Made by a program: the position numbers and the translations under genes. 62,649 bases of DNA from CALCLY01 sp900552775 (GTDB taxonomy: Bacteria; Bacillota; Clostridia; UMGS1883; UMGS1540): the NCBI GenBank assembly GCA_937966555.1, contig CALCLY010000001.1, positions 1-62,649 on the forward strand. The letters run 5' to 3'. Under the pieces are notes generated by a model. That model saw only the letters and a list, made by a program, of their open reading frames with translations. It searched no databases and was not told the DNA's origin. This document shows positions 1 to 7,597 of this stretch, in pieces. Numbering within the stretch: position 1 is the stretch's first letter; each line of letters opens with the position of its first letter.

Positions 1-1738
1 CGAAGTAGGAAACAACTGCCGAAAGGTCATAAATATTTATGCTGTTGTCCCTTACGATATCGCCTGCAAGGAATGTTACTTTTCTTGCCGAAGCGGCATT
101 TCCTTCTTCTACAACCGTATCTGCATCTTTTGCGTTGTTCCAGAAGTTTAACGTCTTTGAACCTTTCATTGTAACCGTATAGCGTGCCGTTCTGTAACCC
201 GCGCCCGAAACAGTTACGGTATAAGTATTATTTTTCGGCAAAGACACTGAAACTTTATAAGCGCCGTCTTTCATTTTGTTTGCATCGCTTCCGAGTGCTT
301 TAACAATGGGTTCGGTCAAACCGGCACCGCTTACGGTGACGGTCATATCCTGATAAGCCGACGTATTCTCCGTCACGCTGTTCGGAAATGCAACTTTTAC
401 TGTTAAACGGCTTGTGGGCTGAGTGATTTTAACACTTATTTTGCTTTTTGCGCTTATTTCAAATTTTCCGTTATTAACTCCGTCACCGTTCGGAATATAG
501 CTGTCTACAATTGAATCGGCAAGCTTTGTTGTATTGACAATGTTTGTGTCTGCCTCCACAGCTTCAAAGCTTGCGTCCTGACAATATCCCTCAAATACAA
601 CCGTTCCTATTTTAAATTTGTTGCCCATACCCGATGATGATGATGCATCCGTTCCGTTGTAGTTAAACTCGAATCTGTTTTCCGAAACTTCTATAATTTT
701 AATATCATCGGCAGGTTTTATAGTGTATGACAGATCGTCCTGAGAATTAACAGTAAGTGCAAATGTTAAGTCAGCCGACATAAGACCGTTTATCAATTTT
801 CCGCCAACGGTATCTATGTATATATCGTACTCCGAAGCACTTTTTCTCTTAAACGAAACGGTTGCATTTTTGGATATGGAATCCTCCAATGTGCTTACCG
901 TGCCGTTTCCGGGATTATAAATATAACCCTCTTCAACATATTTTTCAGCATTGCTCTTTTTGTTTTCGAATGTACCTCCGTAAATGTCAATAACATCAAT
1001 TGTCTTGTCATCACGCACATCGTTGATAATACCTGTGTAGGTGCCGCCTTTTATTATAAACTTCTGCGTTCCTTCATCAACGGTTGTGCCGGAAATCTCT
1101 ATGTTTCCCGTTATTTTTCCCGTCATACTGTCATCAACCGTAATAGTGGCAGAGGTGTAATACGGTGCTTCATTATAAACGTTTACTGCATACAATTTTT
1201 TATTTGAAGTACTGCCTATAGGAGAGATTATATTTGTGTTTCCTGTAATTACTGTATTTCCGCCATTGCAGCTAAGCGTATATCCCTGACTGCTAAAAAG
1301 ATTCTTTTTAAAATTAAGAGTCATATTCTCAATCGTCAGGTTAGCGTAATTTTGAACGAGTATCCTTGTATTGGTACCTCTTCCGAGATTTATAGTTCCG
1401 TTTTTAAGTGTAATGTCCGAATTTTCAAGAAATCTGAACGCGTTTGTCATTGTGCCTGAACTTCCGACAAGATTTCCCGTAACGGTATATGTAAATCCGC
1501 CGAAGTCTATGGTAACATTTCTATCTGTTCCGATTTCTATGCCGTCACCCGAGGCATCGGAAAGCAGCGTTATCGTTTCTCCGTCCTGCACCGCCGCAAC
1601 AGCCTCTTTCAGCGTTGCATACTCCGTTTCACCTATTTTTGCGACATTGGCATTCTCATCGGCAAAAACAGGCATTGCCAAAGTGCCGAATACCATTACG
1701 GCAGATATTATACCTGTCAAAAGCTTTCTAAATTTCAT
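1..1738 (-). CDS. Secreted dockerin-containing protein (partial, continues past left edge)
   Basis: Open reading frame of 579 visible codons with its start inside the window and its 3' end beyond base 1. The ATG at 1738 follows an AAGGAG ribosome site. The N-terminus is a signal peptide (basic MKFRKLL, hydrophobic stretch, then VFADENA as cleavage site). Next comes a segment typical of clostridial surface proteins (YATLKEAVAAVQDGETITLL) leading into short T/N/G-rich repeats that look like a right-handed beta-helix (residues about 60-250), then beta-sandwich-like sequence. The last visible residues, GDIVRDNSINIYDLSAVVSY, match the first calcium loop of a type I dockerin repeat (D at 1, D at 5, N at 9, D at 12), with V instead of the usual N at loop position 3. 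Inference: an extracellular protein docked to a cohesin scaffold. No catalytic domain is recognisable; the second dockerin repeat, if present, lies outside the window. Confidence 0.8.
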   Translation of the reverse strand, partial: MKFRKLLTGIISAVMVFGTLAMPVFADENANVAKIGETEYATLKEAVAAVQDGETITLLSDASGDGIEIGTDRNVTIDFGGFTYTVTGNLVGSSGTMTNAFRFLENSDITLKNGTINLGRGTNTRILVQNYANLTIENMTLNFKKNLFSSQGYTLSCNGGNTVITGNTNIISPIGSTSNKKLYAVNVYNEAPYYTSATITVDDSMTGKITGNIEISGTTVDEGTQKFIIKGGTYTGIINDVRDDKTIDVIDIYGGTFENKKSNAEKYVEEGYIYNPGNGTVSTLEDSISKNATVSFKRKSASEYDIYIDTVGGKLINGLMSADLTFALTVNSQDDLSYTIKPADDIKIIEVSENRFEFNYNGTDASSSSGMGNKFKIGTVVFEGYCQDASFEAVEADTNIVNTTKLADSIVDSYIPNGDGVNNGKFEISAKSKISVKITQPTSRLTVKVAFPNSVTENTSAYQDMTVTVSGAGLTEPIVKALGSDANKMKDGAYKVSVSLPKNNTYTVTVSGAGYRTARYTVTMKGSKTLNFWNNAKDADTVVEEGNAASARKVTFLAGDIVRDNSINIYDLSAVVSYF

Positions 1739-1833
1739 GATTTACTCCTTCTTTCATGTGATTTTCTATAATTATCCGGCCGAATCCGCCGACTAACTAC
1801 CAAGTGAACGCATGTTTTAATTCTGTAACAGTC

Positions 1834-1865
1834 AAATACAGCATAACAAATGCTATGCTGTATTT
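1834..1865 (-). promoter_or_regulatory. 5' leader hairpin of the dockerin gene
   Basis: Perfect 11-bp inverted repeat (AAATACAGCAT / ATGCTGTATTT) with a 10-nt loop. It lies just downstream of the promoter at 1878-1906, so it would be the first structure in a leader of about 130 nt before the ATG at 1738. There is no T-run typical of a terminator; a stabilising 5' stem is as likely as a regulatory one. Confidence 0.5.
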
Positions 1866-1877
1866 CTTTCGGATATT

Positions 1878-1906
1878 ATTATATCACTAACGTAACATAT
1901 TGTCAA
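1878..1906 (-). promoter_or_regulatory. Sigma-A promoter of the dockerin gene
   Basis: On the minus strand TTGACA (1906-1901), a 17-nt spacer and TATAAT (1883-1878): a full consensus match. Start of transcription expected near 1871. Confidence 0.85.
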
Positions 1907-1951
1907 TAAACAGTTTTTATCACCAATATAAACTACAATAGTGTAAATAAT

Positions 1952-1994
1952 AAACGGGGACGTTTAAAAATTTAAACGTCCCCGTTTTTACAAA
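1952..1994 (-). terminator. Rho-independent terminator after the Gfo/Idh/MocA gene
   Basis: 17-nt arms 1952-1968 and 1971-1987 (AAACGGGGACGTTTAAA and its complement) form a long GC-containing hairpin a few bases after the stop at 1995, followed on the minus strand by TTTATTATTT. Confidence 0.8.
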
Positions 1995-3044
1995 TTATTT
2001 AACAGCAACAAATGTCTTTGTTTCACTCGACTTATAAGCCGCTTCAACAACTTTCTGACTCAAAATAGCACTGTCTGCCGTTACGGGAACTTCGGTATTG
2101 TTAAGATAAGCTTCGCCGAACTGCTCAACCTCTTTTGTATACATATTGCCGAGCTCAACATCGTCAAGCGAAAGCGGAACAATCTCATTTCTTACCTGGT
2201 TAGCGTCGTAACCCAAAGAATCATCGGAAATCAGTATCTTAACCGTTCCGACTTCTTCCTGTGCAAGTGTGCCGGAAGCTATTATGCTACCCTTCGTTCC
2301 ATAGATCTCAAGTTTTGCAACGGAAGCCGCATCGGGAATGTTGAAGTTTGAATCAACGTATGCCAAAGAGCCGTTTGACATCTTCATGATAACAGCCGAC
2401 GAGTCGTCAACTTCATAGTTAAATGTCTGAGTTTCGTTGAAAGCAACAACTTCACGTGCCTCAAGTCCGCTGAGGTACTGGAGAAGGTCAATTACGTGGA
2501 TACCCATGTCAACCAGAGCGCCGCCGCCGGAAAGAGCTTTTTTCTGTCTCCATGCGCCCTCGATATCGGGATACCAGCATGTGAACTGACCGCGCATCGA
2601 AACGATATCGCCTATCTTGCCTTCTGCAATGATTTCTTTGATTTTCTGGTGATAGCCGTGGAATCTCATAAGGAAGCCTACGCCGAGCTTTACGCCCGCG
2701 TCCGCGCAGGCTTTTTTAATTTCTTCAGCATCCTCAGTTGTGAGCGCCATGGGTTTCTCAAGGAAAAGCTGCTTGCCGGCTTTTGCCACAGCCAAAGCCT
2801 GCTCTTTGTGACAGAATACGGGGGAAGCAACATATACGCACTCGATTTCGTCAAGGGCAAGAAGATCTTCGTATTTGTCAAACGCATATTTTGCGCCGTA
2901 TTTATCACGAACCTTCTCAGCCGCAGCCTTGTTGGCGTCCATAACCGCAACCAGCTCGATTTTGTCGGAAAGCATCATTCCCGGAATTGTTCTTCTGTCA
3001 GCGATACCGCCGCAGCCGATAACGCCCCATTTAATTTTACGCAT
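1995..3044 (-). CDS. Gfo/Idh/MocA family NAD(P)-dependent oxidoreductase
   Basis: 349 residues, normal family length. The Rossmann motif GVIGCGGIADR is at the N-terminus, the EKPMAL loop that carries the catalytic lysine of the family is near residue 100, and the G-D-G-H-x-D pattern (GGALVDMGIHVIDLL) is near residue 180. I chose the ATG at 3044 rather than 3053 because the AAAGGATG ribosome site overlaps the earlier ATG and stands at a proper distance from the later one. Such enzymes oxidise or reduce sugar and cyclitol hydroxyls. It follows a DegT-type aminotransferase on the same strand after a weak terminator; the pairing of a ketone-forming dehydrogenase with a PLP aminotransferase is classic for making or degrading amino-sugars or aminocyclitols. 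The substrate cannot be read from the sequence. Confidence 0.9.
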   Translation of the reverse strand: MRKIKWGVIGCGGIADRRTIPGMMLSDKIELVAVMDANKAAAEKVRDKYGAKYAFDKYEDLLALDEIECVYVASPVFCHKEQALAVAKAGKQLFLEKPMALTTEDAEEIKKACADAGVKLGVGFLMRFHGYHQKIKEIIAEGKIGDIVSMRGQFTCWYPDIEGAWRQKKALSGGGALVDMGIHVIDLLQYLSGLEAREVVAFNETQTFNYEVDDSSAVIMKMSNGSLAYVDSNFNIPDAASVAKLEIYGTKGSIIASGTLAQEEVGTVKILISDDSLGYDANQVRNEIVPLSLDDVELGNMYTKEVEQFGEAYLNNTEVPVTADSAILSQKVVEAAYKSSETKTFVAVK

Positions 3045-3138
3045 TTTTATCATCCTTTCAGATATAATTGATTTCTTCTATAAATTAATTCGACAATTAT
3101 TCCAATTATCCTTTAAATTTTTATTGTCCGGATATATA

Positions 3139-3170
3139 AAATGGGGCTTATAAAAGCCCCGATTTTATTT
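3139..3170 (-). terminator. Terminator after the DegT-type aminotransferase
   Basis: GGGGCTT / AAGCCCC stem (3143-3149 with 3154-3160), TTAT-like loop, then ATTTTAT on the minus strand. It is short, so read-through into the oxidoreductase gene is possible. Confidence 0.6.
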
Positions 3171-3173
3171 AAA

Positions 3174-4442
3174 TTATTTAAGGTGAGCAGCAATAGCAGC
3201 TTTAAGAGCATCGATACATCTTTCGATATGTACCTCTTCCCATGACGGATGGAGGAACAGCGACAGTGTCTGAGCTCTGAGGCCGTGAGCCACGGGGCAA
3301 TGAACCTCGTTATACTTAACGGAATCAGGATTCGTGTATTCCTTCGACTCGAAGGGGAACTTGTGCGAACCGAAGCCGTTATGCTCGATATAAGCTTTCT
3401 CAAGGTAGGATTCCGGCCACTGGATACCGTAGCAGGGGATTCCGTTTGCTCCGAGCTCTTTGATTATTACGGAGCTGTCACAGTCGAGAACGCTGAGGTC
3501 AAGAATAATCGGATACCACCAGTATGCGCTCTTTCTCTCTTCCGTGTTTACGGGGAGCTTCTTTATGCCCTTGAGGCCTTCGAAAGCTTCGTCATACATT
3601 TTAGCGTATTTTTTACGTCTTGCAAGATTCCAGTTATCGAAACGCTTGAGCTCGTTTATACCGATAACGGACTGCATTTCAGTCATTCTGTAGTTGAAAC
3701 CTACTCTGTTGTGTATGTAGGGGAGGCTTTCTTCAAGAGCAAGCATGTTCATTCTTGCTTTTACATCGTAGCCGTGATCTCTGAACGAACGGCATTCCCA
3801 GCCTACTTCTTCATCGTTAGTAACAACCATGCCGCCTTCGCCGCCTGTTGTGAAGTGTTTGCTCTGGCAGAAGGAGAAGCATCCAACATCGCCCAAAGTA
3901 CCTGCTTTTTTGCCTTTGTATTCGCCGCCGAAGCACTGTGCACAGTCTTCAACGATTTTGAGGTTGTGCTCTTTTGCGATTTCAAGAATCGGGCCCATGT
4001 CAGCAACAACGCCGTAGAGGTGAACTACTACGATAGCTTTTGTCTTGGGTGTGATGAGCTTTTTGATGCTCTCGGGATCAATTGTGTGATCTTCCGTAAC
4101 GTCAGCAAACACCGGAACAGCGCCTGCCTGAACAACCGCGAAAGAAGAAGCTATAAATGTGTAGGAAGGAACGATTACTTCATCCCCGGGTCCTATGTTA
4201 AGGCTTGCCAAAGCAATGTGCAAAGCGGCTGTGCCGTTTGTGCAGGATATTGCCATTTTAGCGCCTATCCATTTTGCCCACATTTCCTCAAATTCCATAC
4301 CTTTTTTACCTGTCCAGTATGAAACCTTACCTGTTTTAAGGGGTTCCAAAACGTCTTCAAAAGTTTCGGGTGCGAACTGGGGCCACATCGGGAAACCGAG
4401 TTCTTCAATGCCGGCGCCGTTCATAACTTTTTTCTCTGCCAT
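3174..4442 (-). CDS. DegT/DnrJ/EryC1/StrS family PLP-dependent aminotransferase
   Basis: 422 residues, full length. Seen: the substrate and PLP region TNGTAALHIAL, the VPSYTFIASS block, the EDCAQCFGGEYKG segment with the conserved Asp that contacts the PLP nitrogen, and the active-site lysine in FSFCQSKHFTTGGEGG near residue 190. Members of the family transfer an amino group from Gln or Glu to keto-sugars or keto-cyclitols. Neighbours are a Gfo/Idh/MocA dehydrogenase downstream and a ROK regulator upstream, which supports an aminosugar or aminocyclitol pathway. The N-terminal 25 residues precede the usual start of the domain, but the start is supported by an AAAGGATG ribosome site. The alternative, a surface polysaccharide sugar aminotransferase, is less likely as no glycosyltransferase adjoins. 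Confidence 0.9.
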   Translation of the reverse strand: MAEKKVMNGAGIEELGFPMWPQFAPETFEDVLEPLKTGKVSYWTGKKGMEFEEMWAKWIGAKMAISCTNGTAALHIALASLNIGPGDEVIVPSYTFIASSFAVVQAGAVPVFADVTEDHTIDPESIKKLITPKTKAIVVVHLYGVVADMGPILEIAKEHNLKIVEDCAQCFGGEYKGKKAGTLGDVGCFSFCQSKHFTTGGEGGMVVTNDEEVGWECRSFRDHGYDVKARMNMLALEESLPYIHNRVGFNYRMTEMQSVIGINELKRFDNWNLARRKKYAKMYDEAFEGLKGIKKLPVNTEERKSAYWWYPIILDLSVLDCDSSVIIKELGANGIPCYGIQWPESYLEKAYIEHNGFGSHKFPFESKEYTNPDSVKYNEVHCPVAHGLRAQTLSLFLHPSWEEVHIERCIDALKAAIAAHLK

Positions 4443-4574
4443 GATTTTTTCATCCTTTCAGTTTTTATATATTAAATTTTGAATTATCAAAATTTATAAA
4501 CAATTTTATATTAACCGAAAGTACTTTCCGAATTTCTCAAAACCGCAAAAAGTTTCAGCCTTTATTCCTTTCGG

Positions 4575-5714
4575 CTATTCAAATATTCTGTCAAGAGCAA
4601 ATTTTGCTCCGCCTTTAAATTCCGCGTCGTCACCGAGGGCGGTAAACGAAACCGGAATGCTTCTCCCGGGAAGAGATATTTTCTCAAGCTCTGCCGTAAT
4701 CCGCGGCAAAAGCACTTCGGAAAGCTCTTCTATTTCGCCGCAGATAACCACAGCGTCCGGGTCTATTATATTAATAAGGTTGTTTATTCCGAATGCAAGC
4801 GTCTTTGAAACGTCTCTCAAAATCTCCGAAATAACGGCGGAATCCGCATTTTCACGAATATCGGAAAGCGTCATTTCGCTGCCTGTGAGATCTTTGGCGC
4901 GTTCCAGAATTGCCGGCACGCTTATAAGCGTTTCAAGACACCCACGGCTGCCGCAGCGGCACTTTTTGCCGCACATGTCAACTGAAACATGTCCGAATTC
5001 GCCCGCCATGCCTGTGGCGCCCGTGTAAAGATTTCCGTCAATCATCACCGCCGCACCGACACCGTCACTTATGTCAACTGACACAAGATTCTGCGCTTCC
5101 GTACTGCCGAATTCCTTTTCTGCGTATGCCATAAGTCCCGAGTTGTTGCAGAGGCTTACCGCGCTGCCTTCAAACGCATTTGAAATTTCGCCGTACAAAT
5201 CATCGTCTCCGCCGAAATTCAAAACGGTTGAAGAAAGAATTTTTCCTTCCGAATCTATAATCGCGGGCACGCCAACCGTAAGTCCCAAAAGTCTGCCGCA
5301 GTTTTTCACTTCGCACAGATTTTCCCCTACAAAATCAATTATTTGTTCCGAAAGCTTTTTGCTCTGGTCAAGCCTTACTTTGGACGATGCGATTCTTTCG
5401 AAAATAAGGTTATAGGCACGAAGTCTTAAATGGTGTTCCGACACCGTGACAACCGCCAGATGCCCTCCCGCGGGATTCGGCGCCAGAGATATAGCACGTC
5501 TGCCGCTTGTGCTCGCTTCTTTTGTTCCGCATTCCAAAATAAGATTTTCGCTTAAAAGTTCATCTGCAAGTGCCGAAACGGTTGTGGCACTAAGCTTTGT
5601 AAGCTTTTTGATGTCTGCGCGCGAAATCCCATCAATCTCATGAATAAGAGAAAAAACAAGTTTCAAATGCGCGTCCTTGATTGCCTGTTGACTGTTTTTT
5701 ACGATTTCTGCCAT
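4575..5714 (-). CDS. ROK family transcriptional regulator / sugar kinase-like protein
   Basis: 379 residues. An N-terminal winged helix (about residues 15-75, GISRADIKKLTKLSATTVSA) precedes a ROK domain with the zinc site CGKKCRCGSRGCLET and the GEFGH motif near residues 240-260. The HTH makes it a NagC/XylR-like repressor rather than a plain glucokinase. An upstream TTG could extend the frame by seven residues, but the ATG at 5714 has an AAAGGA ribosome site at good spacing. A consensus promoter lies at 5768-5796. The two enzyme genes downstream on the same strand are the probable targets or operon partners, so the inducer may be their sugar substrate; this is inference. Confidence 0.88.
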   Translation of the reverse strand: MAEIVKNSQQAIKDAHLKLVFSLIHEIDGISRADIKKLTKLSATTVSALADELLSENLILECGTKEASTSGRRAISLAPNPAGGHLAVVTVSEHHLRLRAYNLIFERIASSKVRLDQSKKLSEQIIDFVGENLCEVKNCGRLLGLTVGVPAIIDSEGKILSSTVLNFGGDDDLYGEISNAFEGSAVSLCNNSGLMAYAEKEFGSTEAQNLVSVDISDGVGAAVMIDGNLYTGATGMAGEFGHVSVDMCGKKCRCGSRGCLETLISVPAILERAKDLTGSEMTLSDIRENADSAVISEILRDVSKTLAFGINNLINIIDPDAVVICGEIEELSEVLLPRITAELEKISLPGRSIPVSFTALGDDAEFKGGAKFALDRIFE

Positions 5715-5767
5715 TTTAAGTCCTTTCACAATCAAACACCTATTTGTCCAGTGGGCTTACAAATTAG

Positions 5768-5796
5768 ATTATATATGTATTTCACCAATTTGTCAA
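5768..5796 (-). promoter_or_regulatory. Sigma-A promoter of the ROK regulator gene
   Basis: Minus strand TTGACA (5796-5791), 17-nt spacer, TATAAT (5773-5768). ACAAATT and AATTTGT half-sites flank the -10 region and could be an autoregulatory operator, but the match is short. Confidence 0.85.
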
Positions 5797-5841
5797 TAGA
5801 TATTTAATTTTTTTTCAAAATAAATTTATTAATGGTTTATA

Positions 5842-6564
5842 TCAAATAAAAAAGCCGCCGTTAACTCCGAGAATCTGTCCCGTTATAAAATCATGTTCCG
5901 CCAGAAACAGCACGCTTTTTGCCACATCCTCCGCAGAGCCGAAGCGGCAAAGCGGCGTTTCATTGTAAAGCTCTGCGCGTTCCTCCTCCGAAAGAGAAAA
6001 CATCATATCCGTTTCAATAATTCCGGGCGCCACAGCATTAACGCGTATCCCCGAAGGGCCGAGTTCCTTTGCCAGAGCCTTTGTAAGTCCTGTCAGCGCC
6101 GCCTTTGAAGCCGAATAATTCACCTCGCACGAGCCGCCCGTAACTCCCCACACCGACGATATGTTCACTATTGCTCCGCAGTGTTTTTTCAGCATGTAAG
6201 GAATCACCGCCTGTGACGCAAAAAAAGCGCCGAAATAATTTACATCCATCATTCTCCGCGCTTCTTCTTCCGTTACGTCCGTAAAAAGCTTCTGTGCGGC
6301 AATGCCGGCATTGTTTACAAGCACGTCAACACTGCCGAATTTTTCAAAAGCCGCACGGCACATTTCAAAAACCGCATCTCTGTCAGATACATCTGCTTTG
6401 AAAATCATGCTGCTTCTGTCTCCGATTTCTTTCTGCAGCTTTTCCGCTTCTTTTTCCGAACTGTTGTAATTTATAATAACATTATATCCGCTTTTTGCAA
6501 ACAATCGGCAGATTTCCCTGCCGATTCCTCTTGATGCTCCTGTTATAATTGCTGTTTTCTTCAT
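5842..6564 (-). CDS. SDR family oxidoreductase, FabG-like
   Basis: 240 residues, the usual length of a classical short-chain dehydrogenase. Seen: TGASRGIG nucleotide motif, NNAG, the catalytic Ser in NISSVWG, the YSASK catalytic Tyr/Lys pair and the PGIIETDM segment. It most resembles 3-oxoacyl-ACP reductases, but it is not in a fatty-acid gene cluster; it sits upstream of the ROK, aminotransferase and oxidoreductase genes and has its own promoter. A role in reducing a keto-sugar or keto-acid is as plausible as fatty-acid synthesis, so no symbol is given. Confidence 0.88.
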   Translation of the reverse strand: MKKTAIITGASRGIGREICRLFAKSGYNVIINYNSSEKEAEKLQKEIGDRSSMIFKADVSDRDAVFEMCRAAFEKFGSVDVLVNNAGIAAQKLFTDVTEEEARRMMDVNYFGAFFASQAVIPYMLKKHCGAIVNISSVWGVTGGSCEVNYSASKAALTGLTKALAKELGPSGIRVNAVAPGIIETDMMFSLSEEERAELYNETPLCRFGSAEDVAKSVLFLAEHDFITGQILGVNGGFFI

Positions 6565-6661
6565 AACTTATCTCCGTATGTCTTCCGAATAAAACCCGAT
6601 ATGACTTCAAATGCAGCAAGATGATATAACACCGGCTGTCAACGTCTATGCTGCACCCCGT

Positions 6662-6691
6662 ATTATATCATATATACATCGGTTTTGTCAA
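6662..6691 (-). promoter_or_regulatory. Sigma-A promoter of the SDR gene
   Basis: Minus strand TTGACA (6691-6686), 18-nt spacer, TATAAT (6667-6662), about 90 bp upstream of the ATG at 6564. Confidence 0.8.
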
Positions 6692-6804
6692 TGCCCCGGC
6701 TCAGCATGCTGTCCGCGCACAATTTTGAGATTTCAAAAAAATATCTCTGTTGCACACATTCGTTTGTGCATCTGCACAGGGTTCGAATCCCTTCTGTTTT
6801 ACAT

Positions 6805-6838
6805 AAAAAAGCAACACCCTGTCGGGTATTGCTTTTTT
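6805..6838 (-). terminator. Terminator after tRNA-Ser
   Basis: GCAATACCC / GGGTGTTGC stem (6832-6824 with 6819-6811) with a GACA-type loop and a run of T on the minus strand directly behind the encoded CCA. Confidence 0.85.
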
Positions 6839-6930
6839 TGGCGGAGAGAAAGGGATTCGAACCCTTGATGGGGTATTAGCCCATACACGATTTCCAATCG
6901 TGCGCCTTAGACCAGCTCAGCCATCTCTCC
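6839..6930 (-). tRNA. tRNA-Ser (anticodon GGA)
   Basis: Minus-strand cloverleaf: acceptor GGAGAGA pairing with TCTCTCC, D-arm with GGCTGAGCTGGTCTAAGGC, anticodon stem CGATT/AATCG around TT-GGA-AA, a long variable arm (typical class II serine tRNA), T-arm GGGTTCGAATCCC, discriminator G and encoded CCA. 92 nt including CCA. Confidence 0.97.
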
Positions 6931-6945
6931 ACAAGACACTATAAT

Positions 6946-6974
6946 ATTATAATACATTTTGCATATAATGTCAA
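6946..6974 (-). promoter_or_regulatory. Sigma-A promoter of tRNA-Ser
   Basis: Minus strand TTGACA (6974-6969), 17-nt spacer, TATAAT (6951-6946), 16 bp before the mature tRNA 5' end. Confidence 0.88.
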
Positions 6975-6997
6975 TCCTTTTTTTCAATTTTTCAAAA

Positions 6998-7597
6998 TTA
7001 TTTAAATTCAAAGTTCTGAACCACGCCTATAAGCTGCCCCGAAATTATAACTGTGATCAGAGAATAGCCTATTTTATGCGCTTCTATATAAGTAAGCGAC
7101 AGCGCAAGAACTATTATATCGCTCGCAAGATAAATCCACTGAATTTTAACTTTCTTCAAAAGCTTTTCAAGGCTCATTGCAAGTGCATCGTCTCCGCCGG
7201 GAGCCCCGCCGTATTTAATGCTTATTCCCACACCGACGCCCACAAACACCGCGCCGATCAGCGCCGCAACAAGCGGGTGATCCGCAATCTGCGGACAGAC
7301 GGGCGGAAACTTTTCAAAAATCGCATAAAAAGCCGAAAATCCCGCTCCGGCAATCGCAGAGTACAGAATAAAACTCTTGCCGAGTACAAAGAACCCCAGT
7401 GCATAGCACAAGAAATTCATAACAAGGCCTGATACGGAAGGCGATATTCCGAAATGGTGATGCAGCAAAAGAGTAAGTCCCAGAACGCCGCCCTCCGTAA
7501 CATCGGACAGAGAATGAACGTTATAAAGCCCGAAAGCCAGTATTGCACTGCCCGCCAATATCATTATTATACTTTTAAAGCTTAATTTTTTTCGCAT
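6998..7597 (-). CDS. YitT family membrane protein
   Basis: 199 residues with about five hydrophobic spans (residues 8-28, 48-72, 78-96, 108-128, 150-172). The glycine-rich loops EGGVLGLTLLLHHHFG and YGGAPGGDDALA are the hallmark of the YitT/DUF161 family. Typical members are about 280 residues with a cytoplasmic DUF2179 tail; that tail is absent here, so this is the short form. Its start overlaps the 3' end of the dehydratase activase gene by 23 bp, which indicates translational coupling. Function unknown; members may be transporters. Confidence 0.85.
   Translation of the reverse strand: MRKKLSFKSIIMILAGSAILAFGLYNVHSLSDVTEGGVLGLTLLLHHHFGISPSVSGLVMNFLCYALGFFVLGKSFILYSAIAGAGFSAFYAIFEKFPPVCPQIADHPLVAALIGAVFVGVGVGISIKYGGAPGGDDALAMSLEKLLKKVKIQWIYLASDIIVLALSLTYIEAHKIGYSLITVIISGQLIGVVQNFEFK

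Noticed and set aside
1371..1796. 141-codon plus-strand frame
   Set aside because: Antisense to the dockerin protein, which has a signal peptide, ribosome site and promoter.
1834..1865. Hairpin as a terminator of the oxidoreductase gene
   Set aside because: It lies downstream of the next promoter and lacks a T-run; a better terminator stands at 1952-1987.
3249..4322. 357-codon plus-strand frame
   Set aside because: Shadow of the DegT-type aminotransferase gene; cysteine- and phenylalanine-rich translation without any family motif.
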